Below the pieces are notes generated by a model. The model saw only the letters and a program-made list of their open reading frames with translations. It was not told the DNA's origin and searched no databases. From positions 1 through 64,000 of the forward strand of contig LSRX01001547.1 of NCBI GenBank assembly GCA_001939145.1: a DNA stretch of 64,000 nucleotides, given 5' to 3'. Shown here piece after piece: positions 1 through 10,190 of this stretch. Source of the DNA: Symbiodinium microadriaticum (Eukaryota > Sar > Dinophyceae > Suessiales > Symbiodiniaceae). Position 1 is the first letter of the stretch, and each line of letters starts with the position of its first letter. A program made the translations under genes and the position numbers.

Positions 1-378
1 ACATATGCTTTAAATCCACTTGCTAAGTGACTTATATAACATCCATAAGTCAGCTTGGCTAAGTATGGCATTTAAACCATGTAAATAGTATATACAGTAT
101 GTACATACTAAACCCCACGCCCTTCCAAGCAGAGAAGCACAACTACAGACGGCTCCAACGGCAGGGTGGAGGTAGGGGAAGCCCAAATAAAGAGTCTTTA
201 GGATTTATAGGGTTTGGGGATTAGGATGCGGAATCCTACGATTCCAGCCTTCGCTTCACCTTGTGACTCCGAGATACACGCCGAAACCCCGAATGACAAG
301 CCCAGCGGCAGCGGGCAGCTGGCGGAACCCATGCGAAGAGTTCCTTCCGTGAGGCTTGCGAAGCTGTGTTACAGGTAC
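1..378. other. Stretch without recognisable gene
   Basis: No domain, RNA gene or hairpin family is recognisable. The only sizeable open frame (214-405) runs into telomere-like repeat and has no protein-like composition, so I treat it as chance. Confidence 0.6.
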
Positions 379-437
379 AGGGTTTATAGGGTTTATAGGG
401 TTTAGGGGTTTAGGGTTTAGGGGTTTAGGGTTAGGGT
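379..437 (+). repeat. Interstitial telomere-like tract (TTTAGGG variants)
   Basis: Short tract of TTTAGGG, TTTATAGGG and TTTAGGGG units. The TTTATAGGG variant recurs at 1040-1135 and 45823-45948. Confidence 0.9.
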
Positions 438-620
438 TCTGGAGGGTCTGTAAGGCTTTATGTGGGCTGTTGCTGCTGCTGAATAAAACACGAACCCCGA
501 TTACTATGGTTACTAGGAAGTACTCATACTAATACAACGAACAGCTACGACGCTGTATGCCACCCGTGTGAATATTGCGAATAACCTACCACCATTTTCG
601 ACAGTCACACTCCTGCTAAG

Positions 621-723
621 AAAACCCTTAAAAAGTAAGGGCCCTATATACCCTTATGCTACTATGAATCCCTATATGGTATATGAACCTTAAACCCTTT
701 TAGGATTCATTTCGTCTCCAAGG
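621..723. repeat. Hairpin family E, copy 1
   Basis: Carries the family hallmarks: a CCCTTAAAAAGTAAGGGCCC edge, the inner motif TGAATCCCTATATGGTATAT and a GAATG/ATTTCGTCTC edge. It is nearly identical to the copy at 3771-3881 and is the reverse complement of those at 1533-1695 and 26311-26414. The arms are imperfect, so the foldback is weaker than in families A-D. Confidence 0.7.
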
Positions 724-751
724 TAGCTACCCTTCTAATAGGTACTTTTCA

Positions 752-856
752 TACGGTTGATGATAAAAATCCTGCAGTACCTATAATAAGGAATATACCA
801 TAGTTCCCATAGTTTAGGGCCCTTAAGGTCATGCAGGATTTATATCATCAACAGTA
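752..856. repeat. Hairpin family C, copy 1
   Basis: Arms CGGTTGATGATA (left) and TATCATCAACAG (right) are bounded by TA on both sides. The inner arm GGATTTATATCATC pairs with GATAAAAATCC. The core holds TATAATAAGGAATATACC. It lies 29 bp after a family E copy. Confidence 0.8.
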
Positions 857-1039
857 TCTTAGTTTTCTGAAGCTCCCGGGCTGATCCTGACCGCGGAAGG
901 CCGCAGGAGTTCGAGAAGAAAAGCGCCATAAACAAACCCGGAAGATTCCCTATAGACCCTAAAGCCTACGCTCCTTGTCCTCTACGTTTGGAGCTTGGGG
1001 GCAGAGTGGTTGAACCGCCACCCCGAGACTCCAAACGGC

Positions 1040-1135
1040 TTAAACCCTAAACCCTGAACCCTAAATCCTATAAACCCTATAAACGCTATAGACCCTATAA
1101 GCCCCAAAGGCCCTAAAAAAACCTAAACCCTAACC
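1040..1135 (-). repeat. Interstitial telomere-like tract (CCCTAAA)
   Basis: Units AAACCCT, TAAACCCTAT and CCTATAAGCCC. The tract starts as clean CCCTAAA and decays into CCCTATAA variants toward its 3' side. Confidence 0.9.
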
Positions 1136-1365
1136 TTTTGTGCATTTTTTCGGCCCTGGGTTTCTGGGATCTTGGCTTCGCTGGATTCTGAGCGAACTCG
1201 TACGAAGGTGGGCCTTGGACGTAGATCGCCCGGGTCTCGAGCGAAAGACCTGGCAGAAGCTGCGACGAAGAAGTCTTCGTGAGCAGAATGCGGGGTTCTA
1301 GGCTTGCTTCAGCTGTCAAGAAGAATTACCTGGGACATGTTGCGGAGTCATAGGTAGAAACATTC

Positions 1366-1476
1366 ATGGGTAGTTCTCTAAAGTAGGGCCCCCTTATAGG
1401 TCCCATATATAGTACGGCACCCTTATAAAACGGGACCCCCCCCTCAAAGGGACCCTAATTTAGAGAACTACCCTCA
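1366..1476. repeat. Hairpin family B, copy 1
   Basis: Arms ATGGGTAGTTCTCTAAA and TTTAGAGAACTACCCT are at the two ends. The inner section carries the family's conserved motif in inverse orientation (AGTACGGCACCCTTATAAAA). Confidence 0.8.
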
Positions 1477-1532
1477 GAACCCTCTCGGGCATCGAACCCC
1501 GGACCTTAAACCCTCAACCCAGATCCCCAACC

Positions 1533-1695
1533 CTTAGAGACGAAATGGACCCCAAAAGGGCTTAAGGTTCATGTGCCATATAGGGATTCAGAGTATAAGG
1601 GGTATAAGGGTTTAAGGTTCACGTACCATATAGGGATTCAGAGTATAAGGGAGTATAGGGCCCTTACTTTTTAAGGGGTCCCCTGGTCTCTAAGG
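1533..1695. repeat. Hairpin family E, copy 2 with internal duplication
   Basis: The copy begins TTAGAGACGAAATGGACCCC and ends near CTGGTCTCTAAGG. The inner segment of about 45 bp with CATATAGGGATTCAGAG is present twice in a row (about 1556-1603 and 1605-1653), making this copy longer than its relatives. Confidence 0.75.
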
Positions 1696-1723
1696 ACAAG
1701 GACTCTTTCAGGTGATGTCTCCA

Positions 1724-1805
1724 CCCATGGGCTCCATAGTAGTTCTTTTTTTGTGTCGAATCCTCTGAGGTAATTCCAAAGCGGAACTACTAAGGAGCCT
1801 ATGGG
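1724..1805. repeat. Hairpin family A, copy 1
   Basis: Ends are CCCATGGGCTCC and AAGGAGCCTATGGG, with inner arm AGTAGTTC pairing with GGAACTACT. The flanking TA seen in other A copies is not kept here (CA on both sides). Confidence 0.75.
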
Positions 1806-1875
1806 CAGGCTGCGCCTGCGATATCTGAGACTACGAGCTCGGCGCCGGGAGCAATCCTGAGCTCTTCAATGGGGT

Positions 1876-1982
1876 TTGGGAGTTTCGGAAAATAAGGGGG
1901 GTACCTTATTTTGGGGCCCTTTTTAATAAGGATCCTACTATTTAGGGTACTATAACAGGGTCCCCTGTTTTCGGAAACCCCC
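1876..1982. repeat. Hairpin family H, copy 1
   Basis: Left arm TTTGGGAGTTTCGGAAAATA and right arm CTGTTTTCGGAAACCCCC are inverted relative to each other. The core has GGGGCCC, a GGATCCTA and a TAGGGTAC. A second member lies at 44510-44608. Confidence 0.65.
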
Positions 1983-2500
1983 ATTTGAAGCTCAGGGACT
2001 TGGGATCTTCCCTATAACCCCTAAACCAAAACCCTAGACCCTCAGCTTCAGGGCTAAGTAACTTAGGATTTCAGGTTAGGGATACGACTTTGGGGATTTG
2101 GGGGTGCAGGTATACGGAGGATCCTAAACCCTAAACCCCAAGCCCCCGATCTAACTTCCTGGCTTCTATGGCCTCTTGACCCTTAAGGAGCCACCAAATC
2201 CGGCGTTTCTGGAAGGTTAAACTCTGCGCTGTTGTTTGGGGTTAAGGGTTTGTAGGGTCAGGCTAGATGCTCGATAGGTAGTTGTAGCTCTTGATGTAAG
2301 GAGTTAGGGTTTAGGTTTGATGTAAGGATTTCAGTCTATGTGGGCCAGAAAAGCTGTAGGATCGCTGGGGTGTAAACTCAATCCCACAAAAAATCCGGCT
2401 CCAGGTCCTGGAAGTACGCTATGCTCGCGATGCGAACCGAAACATCCGAAACATCCAAAGATCGAACACCAAATCTGTAGGACATGCTGCAGCAAGCACG
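1983..2500. other. Stretch without recognisable gene
   Basis: Contains scattered single TTTAGGG-type units (for example near 2125-2150 and 2300-2320) and a 61-codon open frame with no family resemblance. Nothing else is visible. Confidence 0.6.
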
Positions 2501-2570
2501 CAACCCTAAACCCTAAACCCTAAACCCTAACGCCTAAACACCCTAAACCCTAAACCCAAAACCCCTCAAA
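2501..2570 (-). repeat. Interstitial telomere-like tract (CCCTAAA)
   Basis: At least four perfect CCCTAAA units, followed by decayed CGCCTAAACA and AACCCAAAA variants. Confidence 0.95.
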
Positions 2571-3047
2571 AGCCTTGTTCTTCGGGGTCAGGCGATGTCT
2601 GGGTGTTTTCGGTTTTCAGAGCCCAGGAGGTTTCCAAACGGTCCAATAATCCCGTGGCATCTCCATGCAAGTTCTGGGTTCTTTGTTTTGGGATTCAGTT
2701 TAAGTTACCATATTAGGGATCTATAGTTCAATAGTATTAATTGGGAGTCTTTATTGCGCTCATATTTACTATACCTCACAGCTAAGGGTTCACATACCAT
2801 ATCTAACATCAGGGGAGCCCTCATGAAAAGTATTGCTAAATACTCGAACCCAAAACCCTGGAACCCCAAACCCAAACCCCCGGAACCCCAAGCCATCGTA
2901 AACCCCGAACGGCCTACATCCGAAGCCTTTTCCACCGAATCACACGAACACGGAGGTCTGAATAATTGGTCCCTATAAGACCGCAGTATGATATAAACTC
3001 TATGGGACTCTATCGCCCAGAGCCCTAGTCTTGTGTTGATGGCCCGC

Positions 3048-3050
<3 letters not shown>
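2571..3050. other. Stretch without gene; possible family G fragment
   Basis: About 2696-2734 reads TTTAAGTTACCATATTAGGGATCTATAG, close to one arm of family G (5956-6049 and 63842-64000). The rest is unassigned; overlapping frames on both strands at 2705-3085 share no protein-like features. Confidence 0.45.
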
Positions 3051-3085
<35 letters not shown>

Positions 3086-3230
3086 TTATATCTATTTATT
3101 TATTTGTTTATTTATTTATTTATTATATATATATATATATAATGAGTAAATGTATATGTGTGTATATATATATATATAAACGGTTTGGGGTTTAGGGTTT
3201 ATTATATATATATATATATACACACATAAT
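3051..3230. repeat. Compound AT-rich microsatellite
   Basis: (TA)n, then TTTA/TTTG tetranucleotides, then (TA)n again with a single TTTAGGG insert at about 3183-3200, then (TA)n(CA)n. Confidence 0.95.
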
Positions 3231-3339
3231 TATATACAACCCTCCGAAGGCTGCAGTATGACAGTATGCAGCCGCAGGCTCGTCAAGGAACCCAGCGAGC
3301 AACTCTCGCTAAGAACATAACTGCCGCCTGCGACTTGCA

Positions 3340-3440
3340 GTTCCATAGTGGGCTTGGGTTTAGGGTTTCGGTTCCATAGTGGGCTTGGGTTTAGGGTTTA
3401 GGGGTTTAGGGGTTTAGGGGTTTAGGGCTTAGGGTTTAGT
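3340..3440 (+). repeat. Telomere-like tract with a 29-bp direct duplication
   Basis: The segment beginning GTTCCATAGTGGGCTTGGG is present at 3340-3368 and again at 3371-3399. It is followed by TTTAGGGG units. The duplication includes both unique sequence and telomere-like units, so it may have arisen by slippage over the repeat. Confidence 0.9.
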
Positions 3441-3535
3441 GGGCTCAACGGGGCCTAGGGATCCTGCAGGGGTGCGTAAAGGGCTTCGTTGAGGGGTTCT
3501 GATTCTACGGGCTTGGGACCTTGGGCTTGGACTAG

Positions 3536-3641
3536 TGTAGGGCCTCAACACTTAGAATAGGGTTGTGGGGTATATTATACTTTTGTTATAAGAAGGAACG
3601 CCCACAATAGTATTGCTAATATAATATTAGCCCCTAATATG
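3536..3641. repeat. Hairpin family D, copy 1
   Basis: Begins TGTAGGGCCTCAACACTTAG and ends TAATATTAGCCCCTAATA. The core carries the family's GTTATAAGAAGGAACGCCCA and AGTATTGCTAAT. Confidence 0.75.
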
Positions 3642-3770
3642 AGGGGTCGGGGTCTTTAAAGTTTAGGAGTTTAGGGAGCCCGGCTTTAAGGCTTTGGAGT
3701 TCCTGGGTTTCGGGTTTCGCGGTTCCTTTGGTTGGGATTTGAGAAGCCTTACGCCGAGCAGCATCAACTT

Positions 3771-3881
3771 AAGGACCAGAAGACCCTTAACAGGAAGGGC
3801 TCTATACTATACCCTTATACTGTGAATCCCTATATGGTATATGAACCTTAAACCCTTTTAGGGTGTATTTCGTCTCTAAGG
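3771..3881. repeat. Hairpin family E, copy 3
   Basis: Same orientation as copy 1, with TGTGAATCCCTATATGGTAT, then AACCTTAAACCCTTTTAGGG and ATTTCGTCTCTAAGG. Confidence 0.75.
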
Positions 3882-4295
3882 CATGCACTTACGTAAGCAT
3901 CAGACAGAAGCAACAAAAAGCGCAATCGAAGTCATCAGACCCACCATGAACAGACTCGAACACATTCTGCTAACAGCTGTACCTCCATTATTCGGAGCCG
4001 AAAGCGATCTATGGTTCGATGATGTTCGATGTTTAGGAGGATCTTTGCAAGAAGGATCGTATCGGAATGGTAAACCAAGAAGAGACTTAAAACGACTCAC
4101 TCACCGAAGACGTAGCAACTTAGCAAGTGGGTTTACAAGCGGGATACCGCAACTTAGGCTACTTCTAACTCTGCCTGTGGCCTGCCTACGAAGTCCCCTG
4201 ATCCCTTTCGGTAGAGCAAGCTTCAATGCTTCCGGGCCCTGGGGTTGCAGTCTAGTAGAATCACCTTCCCAATCATACCAGGCCTAGACCCTGGG
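3882..4295. other. Unassigned stretch, open frame without family
   Basis: A 134-codon plus-strand frame starting at 3883 begins inside the edge of a family E hairpin. Its product has no recognisable motif. It could include a host exon but nothing supports that. Confidence 0.4.
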
Positions 4296-4499
4296 AGCTA
4301 GGGTTTAGGGTCGAGGGTTCATTAGGGCCGGGTTTAGGTTTAGGGTTCATTAGGGTTTAGGCTTCGGGTTTGGGGTTTAGGGTTTAGGGTTTAGGGTTCA
4401 TTAGGGTTTAGGCTTCGGGTTTAGGGTTTAGGGTTTAGGGTTTAGGGTTCATTAGGGTTTAGGGTTTAGGGTTTAGGGTTTAGGGTTTAGGGTTTAGGA
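4296..4499 (+). repeat. Telomere-like tract with higher-order variant
   Basis: TTTAGGG units interrupted at regular intervals by TTCATTAGGGTTTAGGC and TTCGGG blocks. This creates a longer nested period that ends in seven clean TTTAGGG units. Confidence 0.95.
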
Positions 4500-4726
4500 C
4501 CCGAAACCGTAACAGCAAGCAAGTACGCCCTAAGCAAAGGATACCTTTTTGAAGGCCTCTTCAAGGCTTACGGAGGTAACAGAGTTCAACATGCCTTCAA
4601 GGTTCCTTGGAACTGAACCAGTCTTCTTAGCTCGGGATCTCAAAGCCCTGCGAGCCTCCAAACCAAAGCCCCAACAGCTAAGCCGAACATCTGCAAAACA
4701 TTAACTCCTTCTACCAAACACTACAA

Positions 4727-4787
4727 AGAGAGAGAGAGAGAGAGAGAAAGAGAAGAGAGACAGCGAGAAATAATATATGTACATATG

Positions 4788-4819
<32 letters not shown>

Positions 4820-4820
4820 C
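4727..4820. repeat. Compound (GA)n-(TA)n microsatellite
   Basis: A GA-rich tract (with AAAGAGAAGAG breaks) runs into ATGTACATATG and then a pure (TA)n run. Confidence 0.95.
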
Positions 4821-4986
4821 ACATATGTGCATAACCCTTGCATGTTTCCATACTGCAACAACCACGCCGCCTGAGAGTGTCAAATCTCCGGAGCCGTCCT
4901 GGGAGGCCAAGAAGTCGCTGAATGGAAGCAGCCCAGGCTCCTGGGTTTAGGGTTTGGGGTTTTGGTTTCCTCTCCAAAAAACTGCC

Positions 4987-5205
4987 AACTGAGAGGCAGA
5001 TATAGCAATATAGTTAAGATATGCGGTCTATCTTCATTTCTGTTGGTATAGTAAGGGAACGCTAACTGAGAGGCGGAAAGAATTAGGATATGGGGTCTAT
5101 CTTAATGTCTGTTACTGCTGTTGCTATAGTAAGGGGACTAGTAATATGGTTGGGATATGGGGTCTATCTTGATTTTTGATATTGCTGTTGTAGAAGTAAT
5201 GGGAC
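4987..5205 (+). repeat. Imperfect tandem repeat, about 75 bp x 3
   Basis: Three degenerate copies of a unit containing GGATATGGGGTCTATCTT, a GCTGTTGCTATAGTAAGGGGA segment in variants, and AACTGAGAGGC. Copies begin near 4987, 5063 and 5139. Unrelated to the hairpin families. Confidence 0.8.
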
Positions 5206-5309
5206 GCGATGGAAGTGATTCGCATCGTGTAGGGGCGGTACTCGTTGCAGGTTCAGTCTCGAGGTTCCTACTAGCAGGGGCTGCTCTGCAGATGAAGGTT
5301 CAAACCTAC

Positions 5310-5422
5310 TACGGTTGATGATATACCCATCTAAATCCTGCATTACCTCAAAGACCCTAAACTACGGGAATTATGGTATATTCCTTGTTATGGGTAATGC
5401 AGGATTTTTATCATCAACAGTA
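5310..5422. repeat. Hairpin family C, copy 2
   Basis: Bounded by TA at both ends, with CGGTTGATGATA and TATCATCAACAG just inside. It carries an 8-bp insertion (ATACCCATC) in the left arm. The core reads GGAATTATGGTATATTCCTT. Confidence 0.85.
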
Positions 5423-5450
5423 GCCCAGGAACCTTAGAGCACACAGACCC

Positions 5451-5522
5451 TACCTGGATCCCAAACAACCTACCTTTTTAGGGTTCCTTATGATAGTTTC
5501 TTTATATAAGTCCTTAAAAAGC
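5451..5522. repeat. Hairpin family F, copy 1 (right arm lost)
   Basis: Starts TACCTGGATCCCAAACAACC, then TACCTTTTTAGGGTTCCTTA and a TTCTTTATATAAG core. The complementary right arm found in the copy at 15446-15536 is missing, so this is a truncated member. Confidence 0.65.
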
Positions 5523-5955
5523 CCTAAAGCCCCCAGAAGCCCCTACAACACAAAACTCGTTTTCCTAGCGGTCGGCGGTCTGAGTCCTCGTGTGGGCAGG
5601 CGGTCCGCGCAGTAGTTGTGCTGGCACCTGCACTTGTATGGGCCCGGGCTTTCTTTCGAGTACCGCCCCCACGAAGTTCCTCAGCAGCCCTATGTACACT
5701 GAACGACATCCTACCCTACATCATGTAGGTTCACTAAACATCGGATTATCGCAATTACTCCCCATGCAGCCATGACGCAAACTAAAATTCTAAGGCCTTG
5801 GTCTCACGTAGCTGGCCGAAATATAAGGGCCTTAACATTGGCATTTTGGGGTCCATCATACTCTTTTGTCGGAGCTTTGGCCTGCTTCTGAGCCCAAGAG
5901 ACAGCACCCAAACCAAACTGGCCACTTTAGAGCTTCACGCCAACAAACACTGGCT
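5523..5955. other. Stretch without recognisable gene
   Basis: Short open frames on both strands (5524-5775, 5798-5995) are compositionally ordinary and match nothing I know. Confidence 0.5.
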
Positions 5956-6049
5956 TCTTGTAAAGGGATTTACGTTTAAGTTACCGGATCTATAGCAAAC
6001 AATATGGTTTCCATATTATGGCAACTTAAGTTAAATCTTTTAACAAGAA
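5956..6049. repeat. Hairpin family G, copy 1
   Basis: Arms CTTGTAAAGGGATTTACGTTT and AAGTTAAATCTTTTAACAAG face each other, with inner AAGTTACC pairing with GGCAACTTAAG. The core is ATATGGTTTCCATATTATGG, itself partly palindromic. Confidence 0.8.
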
Positions 6050-6227
6050 CCCAGAACACTCCCGGATCCCGAACCGGCAAAACCCTGAACGCTAAATCCC
6101 TTGACCCCACGCCCGAAAGCTGGAACCGCTTCTGAAACTTAACTGTGTAGACCCTGTAGCAAGAACCTGAAGACAACCATTGAAAAGTTCAGGTCCTCAG
6201 GTCTTTGCCAAGCCACCCAAAAAAGCC

Positions 6228-6325
6228 TGACACCCTAAATCCCAAAAAAAAACCCTAAATCCCTAAAGACCCTAAAACCCTAAAATCCCCCAACAACCCT
6301 AAAACCTAAATTCCCAAACCCCCGA
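6228..6325 (-). repeat. Degenerate telomere-like tract
   Basis: CCCTAAA units expanded by extra A or C residues (CCCTAAATCCC, CCCTAAAACC). Confidence 0.85.
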
Positions 6326-6479
6326 AGCCTGAGCCCTCTTGTTTAAGGAGCCCTCAACCCTACACCCTAAACTCCCTAAACCCTCAACCCGACACCCTTC
6401 ATGGGAACCCTGCTGCATTACATCCCTGTTTCAAGGGAGCCCTACACCCTGCTCCCGACAATGCTCCAAGGAGCCCTCA

Positions 6480-6574
6480 ACACTTTAGGGTTTTTGGTTT
6501 AGGGTTTCGGGATTAGTAGTTTAGGGCTTCGGGCTTTAGGGTTTAGGTCTTTAGGGTTTAGGGATTAGGGCTTA
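6480..6574 (+). repeat. Degenerate telomere-like tract
   Basis: TTTAGGG, TTTCGGG and GATTAGGG variants in opposite orientation to the tract 150 bp upstream. Confidence 0.85.
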
Positions 6575-6720
6575 TAAGCTTCGGGCACATATAAATCGTT
6601 TAAGGCAAGCCCTACCATTCCATCCGGCCTGCGCCGGGCATCCTCTTCTGAAGGGCCACGGGGTTATAAGGCGTCTGCTCCATTTCCGCCTGGCTCTCGG
6701 CTTTTTCGGATTTAGGGCTT

Positions 6721-6803
6721 GCCCCGAGGCCCCTAAGTAGTTCCCTTTTATTATGGTATATATATTTAGAACCCTACAAGGTAATCCCCAAAACGAAGGG
6801 TAG
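6721..6803. repeat. Hairpin family A, copy 2 (diverged)
   Basis: Keeps GGCCCCTAAGTAGTTCCCTTT on the left and GGTAATCCCCAAAACGAA on the right. Outer ends are eroded and no TA boundary remains. Confidence 0.6.
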
Positions 6804-7453
6804 GGTCTCGCGTTCAAGGTTCAGGGCTTTAGGAATTCAGGGTTCAGGGTTTAGGGCCTAGGCGTCTGCACCTCCGCACTGCCTTTCGGCTAGGGCTTTA
6901 GGGTGCAGGTTCAAAGGGTTAAATAATCATAAGGGCTCTATAAGTCTATGTAGAAGGTTCTAGCAACATCAGGGTTTAAGGTTCAGGGTTTGGAGCTACA
7001 CAACTTAGGGCTAAAGTGTTGAGGGTCTAACTAGCATCTAGAAATCAGGGGCCTTGCGGCTCGGGCTGCTAGTCTTCCCCTCAACTTTAACGTTTAGGGT
7101 TTAGGGTTTAGGGTTTAGGGTTTAACGTTTAGGGTTTAGGGTTTAGGGTCTAACAGCCAGCATACAAAGCCCGTGACCTCCAACTCTCAAAGCCCGTATC
7201 GTACCGCTACTACGGTAGGCCAAAAAAAGTTGCTCAGTAGCAAGAGACGGTCCAGTCCGTTGGAGTGCCAGGAAAGCAAAGAGCTAAACATGCAATCCTA
7301 CGTGATAAAGCAGTTACGAAAAGTATCCCTAACAATCGACCCACCATGTCTGAAGGTCCCACCGCCCACCCACACATACGCAAGAACAATCTCGAAGCCC
7401 TAGATGCCGTGCACTCGATCCTAAACCCTATATTTACCCAGGGCCGGGCTTCA
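6804..7453. other. Stretch without gene; telomere-like tract inside
   Basis: Clean TTTAGGG units at 7092-7150, with two TTTAACG interruptions at a regular spacing. Flanking sequence and the frames at 7173-7459 are unassigned. Confidence 0.6.
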
Positions 7454-7569
7454 CCATAAGAGGACAGGACTGCGGACTAAAAAGAAAAAGGCCCCTGGAT
7501 GCCTTCATAGGTTATACATGGCTGCCATAAGAGGACACGACTGCGGACTAAAAAGAAAAAGGCCCCTGG
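7454..7569 (+). repeat. 45-bp direct duplication, period 71 bp
   Basis: The segment CCATAAGAGGACA...AAGGCCCCTGG occurs at 7454-7498 and 7525-7569 with one mismatch. It is followed by GC-rich sequence; the origin is unclear. Confidence 0.9.
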
Positions 7570-7722
7570 CCTTGGGTTCGGTCCAAGGGCTCCGGGTTCC
7601 CGGGTTTCGGGGTGTCGGGCCCGGGTTTCGGGTCCCAGGTACGAGAGCGATGTTGATGGGTCCAACAGCAGCAGTCGCGTAGAGAGAAGGGGCCCCCGAA
7701 AGAAACACACAGAGCCCAAGTG

Positions 7723-7823
7723 CCTAGTTCTCTAAAATGAGGGCCCCTTTTGGGATCCTTTCTATAGGGGTGCCGTACTATACTGGGGACCTAAAATTGG
7801 GACCTTATTTTGAAGACTGCCCA
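7723..7823. repeat. Hairpin family B, copy 2
   Basis: Left edge CCTAGTTCTCTAAAATGAGGG, the conserved inner motif GGGTGCCGTACTATACTG, and a diverged right edge GAAGACTGCCCA. Confidence 0.75.
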
Positions 7824-7835
7824 AGGACTAACCGC

Positions 7836-8468
7836 GGAATGCCAGAGGCTGAAGAGGAAAACCGGGAGGCCCAGGAACGAATGGCTGCAGCCTCCTGTTT
7901 GTTGAGCTCCGGCTTCAGCTGTATCCTGAGGAATCCCGACCACGGCTTCTCCATCAAAACCGGGTCCCTGAAGTACTAAAAAGGGAGCTTTTGGGGGTAT
8001 GTATTACAGTACCTGCACACCAGGGTTTAGGGTTTAGGGTCACTATAGATGGACACCGAAAGGAGATGATTGCTCATGACTCAGACCCTTACAGCCACGT
8101 GACCGAGTTTTTAGCCTTTCGATTTCATAGTTGGAATAGGGTTTGGCGGTATGACTTCCTACAGTTGTAGTCGGAACCCGGACCAAAGACGAGTATGAGT
8201 CTCTACCGAGACCGAGACCCCAGTGCTTTGCCTGGTGACCGAAACTCGAAAGGACCCCGAAGTCCAAATCGCCATCAAGACTTCCGTCAGTGAACCCTCC
8301 GGTTTGGGCTGCAGGGTTCGGGAAGTAAGTAAGGCTTAGGGTTTAGGGCTTGGGGTACTCTCCCAAACACTGAACCCCGAAGGGTTTAAGGTGAGGACAC
8401 CGCCTGCTCGTCTGCAGGCTGCAAAGGGGAAGGGGCACACGCAAACAAGAATATGAAACACATCCCCC
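7836..8468. other. Stretch without recognisable gene
   Basis: Includes three TTTAGGG units at 8023-8041 and two more near 8336-8350. Open frames here are short and featureless. Confidence 0.5.
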
Positions 8469-8642
8469 AAAACCCTAAACCCTAAACCCTAAATCCCTAA
8501 ACGCTAAACCCTAACCCTAACCCCAAACCCTAAACCCTAAATCCCTAAAACGCTACACCCTAAACCCCTAAACCCCTAAACCCTAAAACCCCTAAACCCT
8601 AAACCCCTAAACCCTAATCCCCAAAACCCAAAACCCAAAACC
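8469..8642 (-). repeat. Interstitial telomere-like tract (CCCTAAA)
   Basis: About 20 units of CCCTAAA with CCCCTAAA, CCCTAAAT and CGCTAAA variants; one of the longer plain tracts in the left half. Confidence 0.95.
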
Positions 8643-8680
8643 GACCTCCCCAACTACCCGAAGGGTCCGATGTCCTAGGT

Positions 8681-8795
8681 AATATGAGGGCCTTAATCAT
8701 TAGAATGGGGTGTTGGGGCCCCTTATACTATACTTATAACAAGGACCCCAACCCAAAACAAAAAATAGTATTGGCAACTATGTAGGTCCCTACAT
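8681..8795. repeat. Hairpin family D, copy 2
   Basis: Left arm GAGGGCCTTAATCATTAGAA, core CTTATAACAAGGACCCCAA, right arm AGTATTGGCAACTATGTAGG with TCCCTACAT. Confidence 0.75.
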
Positions 8796-8921
8796 GATCT
8801 CCTTAAAGGGGCTCGGAATCTCCTAAGGAGTGCTCCGGGCTCGTCTCAGACTTTCCACTCCTGAGGATCGGGGGAAAAAGGTATCAGGACCCTCAAGGTA
8901 GAGGTTTTAGGGTTTCGGGTG

Positions 8922-9019
8922 TACCTTTTGAACCCAAGTAACCTACCGTTCTTAAGGTCGGACTTCCGTAAAGATATAATAAGGAACCCTGCAAAGGTAG
9001 GTTCTTCAGGATCCAGGTA
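8922..9019. repeat. Hairpin family F, copy 2
   Basis: TA-bounded: left CCTTTTGAACCCAAGTAACC, right TAGGTTCTTCAGGATCCAGG. The core has ATAATAAGGAACCC. Orientation is opposite to the copies at 5451 and 15446. Confidence 0.75.
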
Positions 9020-10190
9020 GGGTCTAGTTGAGGGTTCGAAGGTTCCAATCCAGATGTCAGGAATTTCAGGATGTATTCCACAAGAGAAACGCGAAACCTA
9101 AGCCCCAAATCCCTGCTAAGCCTCTTCAGAAGCCTTGTAATTGTAAGAACCCCAATATAAGCTTATCAGAGACCTTGTCTCCCTACATCTTGCAGAACCC
9201 TGCCAGGAGAGAGCTTGTAGCTTGTACTTCCTAATTTTGGGAGAGTGCTTTTGGTTCAATCGTGTAAAGAACACCAAGCCAAGACACATTGACAGCGACC
9301 TGGTGAACGAAGCCTTGGGTTGCCGGCCTGCAAGAGCGTTAGGCTACCCAGAAATCGTAAAGTTGTGGTGTCGGTGCTTTGAGCCGCAAGCCCTTAAAGA
9401 CGTTGACCGGGTTTTCTATGTAAGCTCCACAGGCTATGCCCCATCGTCACTCCAGCGGCGCCTGGGCCCATTCCAGCCCACTGCTGCCACGCCTTGGGCA
9501 GTGACCGGTCAATGAGTGTAGGGTTCAGTCATCATAGCTTGGGCTCTCTTTCACGATTGTGAGTTCCCAAGTGTGTCGAGGCAAACGTTTTGCAGTTTCG
9601 GTCTTTCGAAGCAGGGTTGGGTTAAGGGGCTTCGGGTTGATCCGTTTTGTGATTTTCGGTAGGGGTTTAAGTGTCGGGGGTTTCATACCTGCAACCGTGG
9701 CAACCGTCTTACACTTCAAGCGAAGAGCGGCATTGTCTTTCGCTCTAATCTGTCAGGGCTCCACTACTTGCTTGCTCTCTGGACGCAGCACACGTCTAGC
9801 TCGTACGAGTGCCTCCTAACCTAATTGCACGCAATTGCTAAGTCGAAGAGCATCGAAGTGACATCAGCACACCGACTGAAAGGGACAGCGCGCCAAAAGT
9901 GGAAAGCTGGGTGTTCCGTAAGGACATGAGTTACTATGTCAAGTGGCCATCTATACGGTCGCACTTAAACCAAAAAAAGAAGCTCATGAAGCCTGCGCCC
10001 AGCGGGCCGCAACTCTCAAACCCAAGACCTCACCAGCCAAAGCCGTAGGTTGAGTCTGATCTGACGAGACTCCATCGCAACGAGAAGGATCGTCAAGGGT
10101 CCCAAGGCCATGTGGACATGGCTTTGCACCTTTGGAGAATTTGGTTCTGATCGCCCTCGGGGTCTTGAGTTTACGGTGTGTGTTGGCTGT
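9020..10190. other. Stretch without recognisable gene
   Basis: About 1.2 kb with few repeats. Plus-strand frames of 97 codons (9222-9515) and 86 codons (9559-9819) have balanced composition and could include host exons, but no motif supports a product. Confidence 0.35.

Noticed and set aside
2504-2570. Possible true chromosome end
   Set aside because: Tracts are short, degenerate, in both orientations and flanked by unique DNA; none is terminal.
5275-5300. GGTTCAAACC resembling a tRNA T-loop
   Set aside because: No acceptor or anticodon stem can be built around it.
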